Source: Branchiostoma floridae (lineage: Eukaryota > Chordata > Leptocardii > Amphioxiformes > Branchiostomatidae). Taken from it: DNA of 64,000 bases. This document shows, one piece after another, positions 25,430 to 37,035 of this stretch. Position numbers and translations under genes: made by a program. Within the stretch, counting starts at the first letter, position 1, and every line of letters starts with the position of its first letter. A model generated the notes under the pieces. It saw only the letters and a program-made list of their open reading frames with translations, did not search any database and had not been told where the DNA came from. The stretch spans positions 26,161,003-26,225,002 of the forward strand of contig NC_049983.1 of assembly GCF_000003815.2 (NCBI RefSeq). The letters are read 5' to 3'.

Positions 25430-28400
25430 TCACCAGAATATCAAACAGCTGGCGCTGGTGTCTGCTCCCTCAGGAATTACGTCCTCACTGTACCTGTATA
25501 TGGAAGAGGGAACCTATGTAGAGGAGGTCTAAACTCAGGTCATACAGAAACTCAGACTGTTGGACAGACTGGAAACAATACAAAAACTCCCAGTTTTTTT
25601 ACGTTTGTTTTATGCTGCCATTATACGGATAGAATCTGGCAAAGCAAGCTCAATGTTCTTTAGCCTTTAGCGACCAAATGCCTCGTTACCTTTGCAGCAA
25701 ACCTCCACTCGCATGTGTTTTGTCATGTGGTAATATTTATATAGGTTTTGTTCTTGAGTAGACATGTATGCTCGCCACCAACAGAAAGGAATGAGTTCCA
25801 TCTGGTTTAATCCATTTGAAATGGAACGCATGCCTTCGAAAAATGCCTGACGGAAAATGAATGTATTTTTGGCTAAAATCAGTTTGGGGCCTACATCAAC
25901 ATAAATATTGGGCCTATTTTGTACTCACTTCAGCTCCTCCAGTGTTGGATGTTCCTCAGCAGCCTGCACCACAGCCTGGAACCCTGCAGGCTCCATGGAG
26001 ATGTTCTGCAGGTTCAGCCACTCTAAGGCAGGGAGTCTGGGTAGAGCCTCGGCCAGAGTCATGGCAGCGGTGTCAGGCAGGGGTGTAGGGGGGTCCCAGG
26101 AACCAGACATTTCCAGCCTAGTCAGTGCCGGCAATGCGCTGATGAGCTGTGCGACGTTTCCCCATCCGTCTCCTGTTACTCCGTCATAGTACCCTATGTA
26201 CAGCTCTTCTAGTGTGGTGTTACAATTGCAGAGTGTTTGGACCATTGAGAGGATGTCTGAGTCCCCCATGTTATTGTCCCTTACATCCAACACCTGTAGT
26301 TCCACCAGGTGAGGCAGAGCTCTGACCAGTGCCGATATTACCCTGCCAGTGATACCTGTCCCCCTTATCTTTAACTCTTTCAATGCTGTGAGGTGGGGGA
26401 GGATATCAACCAGGCATTCCAGTCCGAGGTCTCCTATACGCATATTACAACTTATGTCCAGTTTTATCATTCTGGTTAACTGACACAGTGCAGGGACCAG
26501 TTTGCGCATGCCTGTGGCGCTGATACCAGTCCATGCCAGGACCAACACCTGCATGGCTGTAAGAGTATGGAGCGTAGTGGCGAGGTGCTCCAGTCCGTTG
26601 TCACCGATATTATTATGACTTATATCCAGTTCTCTCAGTCCCGCTAGGTGGCGCATATAGGAAGCCAGGGATGACATGCCCACACCCGTCATTCCGACTC
26701 CAAACCCTCCCAGGCGGAGCACAGCCAGGTGAGGTATTCTGGATAGCCCAACCTGTAAGATTTCTATCCCATCGTCACCAAGGTTAGAGTTGGTGGAAAG
26801 ATCCAATTCCTCTAACAGAGACATGTGGCTGAACCCCTGCACAAGCTGCTGAAGAGTCGATAATGTTTGACTTGTGAAACGAAGGCTCAGCGCTCTCAGA
26901 CCAGGAACATTCTTCAAAGCTAAAACCAGCCTGGCTGTCGCCTCGGGAGAGATGAATGATGTAATCCCCACTCTCACTTCCAACCGCGGATCATGCAAGT
27001 AGGATGCAAGACTCTGCTCTAGGCCCTGACGAGCATCGTTGATACCGACAATAAGTATGACTTTATCCTGCGATTCCGATGATAAGATATTTTTCAAATA
27101 ATACATAAGATTATCTAATGGTTTGCTGTGCCTGTTAATGTCTACGAAGATAACTGGTAGAGCTTTGCTGACAGCCAGCAGTACGTCCCGCTCTTTCCTT
27201 TCATCCAAAAGGTCAAGACAGAGGAAAATAAATGCTTCATACGTTTCCTCTGGACTCCTCATACTTTGCTTTACTGGCGTCTTAAACTGACCCGCATGTA
27301 CATGTGGAAACTCCTTGCTTCGGAGATTGCACAGTACATTCAAGACAGCTTGAGCCGCCTGTGTGTCACACCCACACGTGAACCGAAGCAGATTACTGAG
27401 TTGAAGTGCATTGCTTATGGAGGTGAGCTGAAGCACATCTGCAGGGTCTCGGTTTACTAACGCATGCGCGATATATCGTCCGGCCAAGAACTCTTGCATC
27501 GTCTTGTGTGAAAAGTTCAGTTGCTTCCTTGGATGCAGTTTAGAGGCAGAAACCTCCAAGGAGACCACGCCAAGCTTTAACAGTAACTCAGAGTTAACTT
27601 TTTCCCTCTCTACTTGCGTAAGATCTAGTAGGGTCTCATTTCTTCGAAGTGCCTCTAATGCTACCTTACCAAATTGCAGTAAAGTATCGGCCACGTCTGT
27701 AGGCAGCCCGTCTGTTGGCATGTCTACTCCTTCCCGCACACAATACTTTCTAACTAGACATGTCAGCAGGTTCTCGTACAGCCCCGTCATTGTTCCAGTA
27801 GCCACCATATCTCGGTTCTCCTGCCACAGGACACAAACCAAGAACAGGAAGATAGGGGTATGGATCAAATCATTAACAATCCGGCTTTCCCAGCGAGGTA
27901 TGATGAATTCCAAAGGAAGGTGACAATGGGGTGTGATGTCAAAATGCTGCACTAAGAGCTGTTCTCCTCGTTCTGAGTTTTTTTCCGATCTGAAATACTG
28001 CCGGATGTATTCTACCACCTGTGCAACGGAGAAGCCCATGATGTGTGCGCTAGAGTCTGGTCGGATGTACTGCTGCACTCCTGCTGAGGGTCGGGATGTG
28101 ATCACGATTGCGCTGTTGGGGTACAATTTGCCGTCGAGCAGTTTTGGAATGGCTTGCCTGTTTGCCCTGGCCCCGGGTCGTAGCTCATCATACCCGTCGA
28201 GGAGAAAGAGCACACGGGACTCGTTCTTTTGGAGTATTGTTCTAATGGACGTAACATCTATACCTTCGATTGTTTCAGGAACACACTGGTCCCACACCAT
28301 CTCCTCCAAGGTTTCATCCTCCCTGACCTCCCGGAGTCGAATCAACAGGACGATATCGTACAGTCTGCCCAACTCTGTTTTCTTTGAAACGGCATCGATG

Positions 28401-29916
28401 GCTTCTTTGGACAGAAACGTTGTCTTTCCCTTTCCAGCTTCACCCTCAATCAGAATACACCTCGATGCCGTGGACTGTCCTGTGACAGTGTGGTTTAATA
28501 AGTCGTCTAATGAATTGATTTTTGTTTTCTGCACTTGCCAGATGTATCTTCCGGACATTTGTTGTTGTTTGTCTTTTATCGATACTAATTCTAACTGTGT
28601 GAATATGTCACTGAGGGTAAGTTTGAAGTTGTCATTCCAGACTAGAGGTTTGAAGTAAGTCAGCTTCAACTCGTAGTACTTCTTGATAGCCTTTCGGAAC
28701 ACATCTGGGATGACAGGAAACTGTTGTAAGACTGAATTCAATTAAGCAATGAAAATTTAGGTTGATATCGATTTTCTTACAATTTTTTTAAAAGAATCGT
28801 TCCAAATTGGTGTCCATACCAGAGCCGATTATATTTATAAATCACCTATCCCTTTTGTGATGGACAAAACCAACAGAGGCAAACAAAAACTTCAACAAGA
28901 TTACGCCATACGGCACGTATATTTTTTTAAACAAAGAAGAGCAGCAGAATTCCATCATCATCAGTCACTGGGTTCTTCATCTATAGTCTGGAAAGTCCTA
29001 TAGCTGCAATTCAGTCTTTCTTCATCCTTAGAATTCCATACATGTACTTAAGATGCTAGATACTTATTTTGCACATATATTAAAGAAATGACCCTACCTT
29101 CTATGTCCTGTTGGCTACTTGAGGCTTGTGGTGTCGTCATCTCTGAATAGATCGATAATACATGTATTAGTAATAAAACATTTGGAGATTTATTTCCCTT
29201 CTACTATGCTGTACTGGTATTTTTTAGTTGAATGTCTGTCAAGATTGACAGTGTCATAAAGGCATTGACCTTATGGTTTTCGTTACAGTCAGCTTTCATA
29301 TCGGAAAGAAGCATGCACCTTTCAATCAATTATGCTATGTATTTTTTTTCCTGAAACAACATAATAGGTAATAGAACATTGCCTAAAACACGTATAACTT
29401 TTTTTTACTTAGAAAGATTCATCCCATTGTGATTTTTATAGAAAGAAATGTATATACTTAAACATACCAGGATATTTGTTCCTTAGACTGTCCACTGTAC
29501 TTTGTAACTTTGCCTCAGACAGAGCCTCCATCAGGACCTCTATGGTGGCTCTCTCTCCATTCCGCTTGAGCCATTCCTCCAACAGGTCCATACAGCGGGA
29601 CTTGTCATCTCGGTTTCTACTCTCAATGTTGTCAGTGTCTGACCGCCGAAAATCAAGATGGAAGGCCAGGTCCTTCCAATCTGAGCTAACCTCTTCCTTG
29701 ACAAGAAAAAAGGACTTTCGAACACCTACAAAGCAACATAAAATTATTATATCATTAATCTTTTGCCAATGATTCAACGATCTCCAATCGGAAAAAAATA
29801 TTTACTGGTTGAGTACCCCAGATTCCCTCTATTTGATATCTCCGGCCATAATATACAGTACAAGCTAAAGCATGTGCAGCCTTACCTGTAGCACTGTCCT
29901 GCTGTCCCTCAGCCAT
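25430..29916 (-). CDS. NLR2: Death-NACHT-LRR receptor
   Basis: Second full NLR, same design as NLR1. Exons on the - strand: 29886-29916 (ATG, MAEGQQDSAT), 29468-29725 (Death domain, residues 11-96, DWKDLAFHLDF, DLLEEWLKRNG), 29098-29142 (linker with QASSSQQDIE), 25929-28704 (NACHT-LRR) and 25430-25493 (stop TGA); 1057 codons, all in frame. Walker A GEAGKGKTT (residues about 199-207), Walker B VLFLLDGYDEL, TSRP, HKTMQEFLAGRYIA. LRRs follow (LDISHNNIGDNGLEHL). The long exon starts after the acceptor catcccag, so the open frame that continues further 5' is intron. It ends at CTGAA|GTGAGT. The last exon gives VIPEGADTSASCL before the stop. The 5' UTR continues to an acceptor at 29973 and probably to a distal exon at 32584. 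The protein is one Gly-to-Lys different from NLR1 in the P-loop, which makes it closer to the consensus. Confidence 0.88.
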
Positions 29917-30179
29917 TGTGATCACCTAGTCGTGTGAGTTGCTTATATGGTTCTCTCTTAAGATTCCACGTACTGTAAAAAAAACTCAATTTTGAGAAAA
30001 TCTTCTTAGAATGAAAATCATTATCAGCTACGTGATGCTTCAGTGCCCATGTCTAGAGAAAGATTTTCTGCTAACAGAAATCACCAAACAGCTAAGACAG
30101 GCACAATAAGCCCGTCATAGTACATGTTCATGAGGGTCACCATGTTATCGTGTGTCCTTGTTCTCTTCGCCAAGAAGAG

Positions 30180-31400
30180 TATGTTATTGCTGACTTGGGT
30201 CTGTATGTAGATCAACAGCAAATAACTCCAGAAATTGTGGATGGAACTTTGTGATTTTTGGTAGGTGTGTAGCGGTTATCAAAAGGAATCCCAAGTTAGA
30301 AAACGGTTTACCTGGCGTTTTCCTACGGTACCGCAGCAAGCTTGGTATGTTTTTGGGGTTTGTTTTGGGCAGCATAAGTCAAAATGCAGCTGGGCCATTT
30401 TCACGATACTTGGTAGGTGTGTAGCGGTTTTGGAGAGGAAGGTCAAGTGCGAAAATGGTTTACCTAGCTCCTACCTACGGTGCTGTAGCGGGATTTGTAT
30501 GTAAGTGCGTTTGTCTGTATGCAAGATAACTCGAGAACCCTTGAATGGATCCTGATGATATCTAGTAGGTGGGTGGGTGTCAGAAAAACGAAAGGTCAAG
30601 TTCGATAATGGGCCCTCTAGTGGCTGCCTAAGGTACTGCAGCAAAACTTTTAAATCATACACTTCATGTTCTGGACAGGCTGTTTTTTTTTGAGTGGTAG
30701 ATAGCCCTTGGGACATAGAGTAAGTGCTGTGAGTTTGGACCCCCTAGCGGCTTTTGGGAACTGCAGACACCGATTTCCTTTCAAACTTTGGACGAGAATA
30801 ACTCAAGAACGTGTTGACGGATCATCAGGATTTTTGGTATGTAGATAGAATGAGTGATGACTTACACAATGTAATACTTATATGCAAATCAGCAGATAAT
30901 TTGCATAATTGATGAGGAACGTTCATAAATCCATTCCAACAGCATATAACTCAAGAATCTGTGTATGGATTTTCATGATATTTGGCATTTGAGTAGTGTT
31001 TGCAGAAAGGAAGGTTGTGTTCGAAAATAGTTGGCATATCATTTTCCGTTAGGACGGTAGCGGGCCGAGTGTGTGCGTCCGTTTGTTTGTGTAATGCATA
31101 ACTCGAGAAGCCTTGAAAGGATCCTGATGATATTTGGTAGGTGGGTAGGGGTCAGGACAACGAAGGTCGAGTATGGTAGGTGGGTAGGGGTCAGGACAAC
31201 GAAGGTCGAGTATGATAGTGGCCCCCTAGCGGCTTCCTAAGGTACTGCTGCAAAACTTCAATTTTTTACATCTTGTGTTCTGAACATGCTGTGGTCGTGA
31301 TTTTTGAGTGGTAGATAGTCTAAGTGACGACTTACATAATGTAATGCTAATTATTCAAATCAACAGCTAATTTGCATAATTAATGAGGAAAGTACAGAAA
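30180..31400. repeat. Array of degenerate ~140-bp repeats between NLR2 and its distal promoter
   Basis: About six diverged units share ATAACTC(A/G)AGAA, GGAT..TGATGATATTTGGTAG, GGTCAAG/GGTCGAG and CTAAGGTACTGC(A/T)GCAAAACTT. A perfect 39-bp tandem copy is at about 31137-31214. No ORF. It sits in what would be the first intron of NLR2. Confidence 0.7.
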
Positions 31401-31934
31401 TCCACTGAATTCCATGATAGGACTTTCAAACGTGTTTGCATTGTTTTTGGCAGAAAGGTACTTTAGATAATAATCTACATGGAAAGATGCATTTAGTTGT
31501 AATCAGTGGCCAATTAACAGAAACAAACTGTTTTCTATATATATATCTCATTTTGACCTATATCTATAGACACAGCTGTTACACAGATGTTTTGCTGGAG
31601 GAGCTTGTGAGCTGGACGCTGTTGCACTGGGGACAAAACCTCTGGAAGGCATGAAATTCTGATTGACCAGGCATGGTACCAGGTCATCTGTGATCACAGA
31701 CTTGTTTTGGGGAGCATTTCTGGCTTTGTGAGGATCACAGTCCATGCTACTATTTAGTAATACATGAATAAGACCTTAAACTTAAAGTCTTAGATAAAGG
31801 CATGATTATTTGGCGAAGAGATGTGTTTGTCGAACTCTATTTTAATTTACTTTTGAACCGTCAAATTAATCACAAACACAGTACTTCGCTACTTTGTCCA
31901 TCATCATGACAACAAGATAATGATCTGCAGTTAA

Positions 31935-32050
31935 GGGACTTTTGTACCGGCAGTTTACCTCCTCACCCCCAGGTGTGAACAGCTAAATTTATAAAGCAAA
32001 CAGACTGGGAGAAGCCGACTGGCGGACGTGACCAGTTCGCTGTTTCTGCA
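31935..32050. repeat. Dispersed upstream-flank repeat, second copy
   Basis: TTTTGTACCGGCAGTTTACC ... GCAAACAGACTGGGAG ... CTGGCGGACGTGACCAGTTC, matching 20310-20425. Confidence 0.7.
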
Positions 32051-32223
32051 GCCTCGATGACTAATACACGACATGGAATTTAGATACAATCAAACACATT
32101 CAAAGGGAAAAAAACAGAAAATTGTAAAGCAACTTCTTACCGCGCCTATACGTGGTAGATATGACGCTGTTCCTGTACACATTCTATGAACATCGAAATG
32201 TGTTTTCATTCATCTATGCTGAT

Positions 32224-32266
32224 CAGTAGCCGTTAGCACATAATCGTAATGTGTTAACGGTTACTG
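32224..32266. repeat. Short perfect-type hairpin
   Basis: CAGTAGCCGTTAGCACA pairs with TGTGTTAACGGTTACTG (15 of 17) across a 9-base loop. Confidence 0.65.
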
Positions 32267-32583
32267 ATTTGTCTGAATGGATGGAAGAATGTAATCGGTT
32301 TCCACTGTGACAAACTCTACTTTTCTTCCGTGCTAGAGGGGGGTGGTTAACAGGACTAACTTCTCCCCAAACTGTAAATGGTCCTCTCTACCACCCCACA
32401 CCACCTTGTCTACAATGTTGTGCAGTACACATTCCGTGTTGCTATATACAACACGACGCTAACAGTCGTCCGGGCTGACTTTCACTGACTGATTAAACGT
32501 TATATGCAGAATTAGAAATATGATAAAACAGAAATTCCCCTATTGTCAGGGTCGATGCACAAAGGCTCAAAATAGAGACTTAC

Positions 32584-32945
32584 CTCAGCCCACGAGACGG
32601 TTGGGTTTTTCTTGAAACCCGATCCGAGTTCCTCTTTTCAGCCCAGTTTCAGCTCGATAATCTTGTTGTTTTTCTGTCAAGTGTTCCAACAAAATTTTGT
32701 TTGGACCGTTTCCTGCCGGGTCGTTTGAACCTTCACAGCTTCACGGTACCTGTAGTGGTGTTTCGGATTGATCCGAACAGATAAAACCCGCAGAAAACTT
32801 GAGTTTTACAGAGTTTTAGTCCGGCTGCCCCCAGCCACCGCCACGGTGGTAGGGAAGGGGCTGGAACAGTCCATTCCGTTACCAGGGGGAGTGAAACTGA
32901 ACTCAATATCCAAACATCAATGTACAAAGGAGTGACGTCAACGAC
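32584..32945 (-). promoter_or_regulatory. NLR2 distal upstream module
   Basis: Donor GTAAGT on the - strand at 32578-32583, the TCCTCTTTTCAGCCCAG block, GATAAAACCCGCAGAAAACTT, the CCACCGCCACGGTGG block and TGACGTCA (32933-32940). This is the nearest module 5' of NLR2 on its strand; if it serves NLR2 the first intron is about 2.6 kb. Confidence 0.55.
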
Positions 32946-32996
32946 GGGGCGATCGTTTCACCCTCAGCGACTTCAGTTACTTCTAGCAGATTGAGT

Positions 32997-33077
32997 AACA
33001 AAGTTCTTTATTCAAAGCCAAGGAGTAACTTTACAGCCTTTTATGTGACTCCTTGGTTGTGAAGAAAGAACGTTGTT
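32997..33077. repeat. Inverted repeat next to the promoter module, copy 1
   Basis: The arms 32997-33026 and 33048-33077 (AACAAAGTTCTTTATTCAAA against its complement) can form a 30-bp imperfect hairpin. The same hairpin is kept at 53014-53094 beside the NLR3 module. Confidence 0.7.
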
Positions 33078-34170
33078 ATTGTTCATTCACCAAGCTAATG
33101 GACTTATTTACACTTCACAGGTTTTAAAATGGGAGATCGTAACACTAAGGAGGTTTTGTGTCAGCAACTGTGTGTCAGTGAGACATAGACTGCCAATTTT
33201 AGATCGTACCATCTTGTCATCATCTCATCTTAACGTTATCCCTGCGTCTAGCTATTTGACTGTTGAAGCAACGCGAGTTCTGGCAACCAGCTGTCTTGAC
33301 CCTTCTCGGTTTTCTGCTCTCCGTAATGTTTCACATAGTACCATGCCAGGTGTTTGGACTTGTTATCTTCGAGAAAGCAGGGACACCCCCTGACGGAGGT
33401 TTTGAAATTGTCTGAGGGCTGAGTGTTCGCAGCTGTATCTCACGATCAGTTCGGCGGATCATTTTGTACAGTGGCCTCAGTAAGAAATAGGTTCAATGTA
33501 TTCTTTTACACAGACTAGCACATACAGCACATTTTAATTGTCTTTCCATTCACAACCCAGAATACCTTGCAGACCTAGCTGTCCAAGAAAATACAAACGT
33601 GTTAAATAACTGTTGAAAACACCGGTATTGATACAAATTCAAACACAAGATGATGAATGCTGTGGGGGTGTTTTGCTTCTCATGGTTTGATGATGATCCT
33701 CCTCGTTTCATGTGATTCCTTTTTACTGGGCACCTCGTCTAAGTATAGAAAGTAATACCGTTTGGAAGACATACCACATAGACACGTGTAAACTTGCTGA
33801 AAACTGCTTTGATATTTTATGTTTTTCAATGTTAATATAAGGTGACTAAGTGTCAGATGACCTGCCAACCTGTCGCTTATTTCAACATAGGTGTATCAAC
33901 AATCTAACATGTTAGTGCACATTATCTTCTGCATCGTAAGCTTAATACCAGGAAAAGATTTGCAATACCTTTACCTTTGCCAAATATTGTAATATATTGA
34001 CCAGGGGTTTTCCAGTATTCCCTAGCACATGACATGAAAAAAAGCTGTGGCTATAACAGATCATACATGTGAATTCGATGACTTGTTGGCGCAGCTTTTG
34101 TCGGTTTTCTCTTCACCTTCAATACCCGAACCAGCATAAGACAAGTGGGTCACAGAACCCAAGCCTCCAG

Positions 34171-34189
34171 CCCCCCCCCCCCCCCCCCC
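34171..34189 (+). repeat. Poly-C tract
   Basis: 19 consecutive C. A related but shorter tract (10 C) occurs at the same place 3' of DTM-B near 54211, so the run varies between the duplicates. Confidence 0.9.
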
Positions 34190-34239
34190 AACCACTTAGA
34201 TACATGACAGTCATCATCTGCCATATACATTTAAAACAT

Positions 34240-34382
34240 TATGGTATAATAATTTTCCACCATTTTCGAACTCGCCATTGTATAGAGTGATAAGGCAATT
34301 TTATGAAACGTACTAAAATACTTATGATTGTCTATCGCTCGTTCACCCACCCTCATGGCAGCATTTCAAGACCTTTGACCTT
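34240..34382 (-). other. Near-identical block 3' of the DTM genes
   Basis: About 140 bases from GGTATAATAATTTTCCACCA to AAGACCTTTGACC differ from 54280-54422 at only one position that I can see, while flanks on both sides differ much more. It lies just 3' of the DTM stop codons, so it may be a conserved 3' UTR or a gene-conversion tract. Confidence 0.6.
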
Positions 34383-34453
34383 AATAATCTCATGATTCCC
34401 GGTAATGGAGATGCTACATTCCGGCAAGGGTGTGTCGCAGGAAACGGTACATC

Positions 34454-36444
34454 TCATGCACGGTGTGTTGCATTGAAAGAAAAGTTGCAAGAAATAGAAA
34501 TAGCAGTGAAAGAAAAAAAATCACACAGAAAGAAAAGTAGAAGCAAAACAAAATGCGGTTCTCCCGGGCAAAAGAAGAACAGTGAAATCAAAGAACGACG
34601 AAAGAAAAAATTGCACACAGAGAAAAAGAAATGAAATGAAAGGAAAAGTGTCGAGAAAAACGTTGTTATTTTGGGCCACCGTACCCTAGGGGGGTCGGCC
34701 TTGAGTAATGTGCGGTTCTGAGTTGTGTGTGCGCGTGTGCTCCTGGTGGTTGAAGGGGGTGTGGCCTTGTTGTACTGTTGTCGGTGCTGTGGGGTCCCGA
34801 GACGTGAGGGTGTGATAGGGTTTGAGGAGGGTTTGCCTTGAACTGTAAACAGTGATGGTGGGGTGGCCTTTATTGGCTGCATGGGTTTGGTGCCTGGAAA
34901 GAAATAATAGTATCTTTTTATTCACGAGAAAAGAAGTCTTTTATAATTCATTTTATACGCAAATTTACCTAGATTACAAAGATTTATCAATACACTTTGA
35001 TCAATACACTCCTTTTAGCTGTATGGTGTCTTCAATTCTGGTTTGATGGATTATACAAATTCATAATTGATGAGAAGTTTACAAGCTTGTTCCAAGTCTG
35101 TTGCTTATTGCCTACTAAAAGTCAAAGGCTGTAGAGCTCTCATATCACAATCTAAACATTCTCAATGCAAAGGAAATGACTTTACAAAACTTGCCATACT
35201 GGGGGGGGGGCATTTCTTCATATTCTGATAAAGATATACACATGTACCATACTTTTTCAACTCATGGTGATACGTAGCTTTTTGTACTCTAATTGGGGCA
35301 GTGGGGGCACAATGAAGTTTGTTAACGATGTACACAACTATCTTGCTTTGGATTGGTATAAGAACAAACACATACCAGGGCATTTGGCCTTTAAACCGTC
35401 CAAAATTTCTTGTAAAGTTGCCTTGTTCAAAGCCTCCAACAGGGCCTCTTTGGTGGCTCTCTTTCCGTTGCGCTTCAGCCATTCCATTGGGGCCTGTGAT
35501 GTCTTTATATCTGGAGATTTAAGCACATGTATAAGAAATGTCAAGAACGCATTTAATGGTAGCACTGTCTTAAGGTTTAGAATAAGTCCCATAGATGGGA
35601 AATTATACTTTCTCGAAGCTCTTTCTGTCAATTCCCTTCAATAAAGATGACTAATCTTTCAGGTTTATAGAATTTACTATCGCTAAGATAAAAGCATATT
35701 AAGTTCCATCTACATTTGCACAGTAATAATCAGAAAATATGATATGTCATTATGTTTCTTCCTACGATACGGATAACCATTTTGTTTCAGAAATGGTTAG
35801 AGAAGGCAAATTGTATTACCTGGATATTCATTGTTCAAATCATCCACAACACTCTGTAAGTTTGCCTCAGACAGAGCCTCCATCAGAGCCTCTGTGGTTG
35901 CCTCCTTTCCTTTGCGCTTGCGCCATTCCTCCAACAGGTCCATACAGCAGGACTTGTCATCTCGGTTTCTCCCTTCGATGTTGTCAATGTCTGATCCCCG
36001 AAAATCGAGATGGAAGGCCAGGTTCTTCCAATCGGCGCTGACCTCTTCCTTGGTGCGGAAGAAGTACTTATGAACATCTGCAAAACATGACAAACAATCA
36101 AAATATATAGGTTTTGTTGAAGAAATATCATGTGCATCTTAATTGGAATATATAGTACAGGTAATGTATATCTGGGGTTAATTGATTTAGTGCTGTAAAT
36201 GCTCAATATTGGTGCGTTTTTTTTTGGCTTAAAAATATTCAACAAGACTTCGGCGACCTAAGAAGTGTGTGCACCATTCACTATCTTGACAGGGTTTGGA
36301 CAGTTGAAGCATTTTTTTCGGACTAGCAAATCCCTTATTATAAGTATACCCCTTTCCTCAAAGGGATAGGGCTAAGGTGTGCCATAGCATTTTAGTGAAA
36401 TTGACAGTCTTACCTTCAGCTTGACGGCCTTGTCGTTGTCCCAT
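34454..36444 (-). CDS. DTM-A: Death-domain protein with hydrophobic C-terminus
   Basis: A four-exon gene I do not recognise as a named family. Exons on the - strand: 36414-36444 (ATG, MGQRQGRQAE), 35820-36077 (Death domain, residues 11-96, DWKNLAFHLDF, DLLEEWRKRKG), 35376-35510 (45 residues resembling the second half of a Death domain: MEWLKRNGKRATKEALLEAL) and 34454-34893 (stop). It gives 287 residues, in frame, with the three introns in phase 1. The last exon starts with a Pro/Thr/Ser-rich stretch (about residues 142-215), followed by highly hydrophobic, Phe/Leu-rich segments (about 216-275) interrupted by RR and by PGEPH, which could be one or two membrane segments. Part of that hydrophobicity could be an accident of a polypyrimidine-rich sequence. 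It shares its exon design and promoter module with the NLRs. An adaptor or decoy role beside the NLRs is possible but inferred. Confidence 0.62.
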
Positions 36445-36660
36445 TTTGATCGCTCAGCTGTGCGAGAAAGTTTTTCTGGCCTGCACGTAATGTATAAGTT
36501 TATACACTGAAAGAAGAGGAAGCCCCATTACGTTTCAGAAGTTATAAACATAAGGACAGTGTGCTATCATTATAATGGGTCCGAAGATCTAGGATATTTT
36601 TTAATTGAAAGTTCTTATCGTCATAACTAACCTACAGAATGCACTTACGAACATACATTC

Positions 36661-36710
36661 GTACATACATACATACATACATACATACATACATACATAC
36701 ATACATACAA
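36661..36710 (+). repeat. (CATA)n microsatellite
   Basis: About 11 CATA units. Only two to three are present at the matching place (56687-56700) in the duplicated block. Confidence 0.95.
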
Positions 36711-36773
36711 ACATATATGCAGATTAAGAATATTGTCAGGGGCGACCCACAAAGGCTCAATGTAGAGACCTAC

Positions 36774-37035
36774 CTCAGCGCACGAGACGGTTTTTCTGAA
36801 ACCCGATCCTCGTTCCTTTTTCCAGCCTAGTCGTTTCAGTTTCTCGGTCTCCGTGGTGGAGTGAAGGAGCCTTTTGACTAGATAAAACCTGCTAAAGTTG
36901 AGTTTTTATATAGTGTTAGTCCGGTCAACGCCATAGTGGGAGGGAATGGGGATGGAACAGTCCATTCCTTTACCAGGGGGAGTGAAACTGAACTCCATAT
37001 CTAAACATCTCAATACAAAGGACTGGCGTCAATGA
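36774..37035 (-). promoter_or_regulatory. DTM-A upstream module
   Basis: Donor GTAGGT (36768-36773), the ACGAGACGGTTTTTCTGAAA block, GATAAAACCTGCTAAAGTTG, a weakened GCCATAGTGGGAGGG block and a TGGCGTCA in place of TGACGTCA. It is more diverged than the modules of the NLR genes. Confidence 0.5.

Larger units (their letters stand above)
32130..36900. repeat. Large duplicated block containing DTM-A
   Basis: Collinear with 52140-56907: promoter module, inverted repeat, poly-C tract, DTM gene and its own promoter lie in the same order and orientation in both. The duplication unit is thus an NLR upstream region plus a DTM gene. Confidence 0.8.

Noticed and set aside
34392-34634. Lys-rich ORF on the + strand (also 54432-54728)
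   Set aside because: It is the complement of the DTM last exon; low-complexity purine sequence, and the two copies differ in frame.
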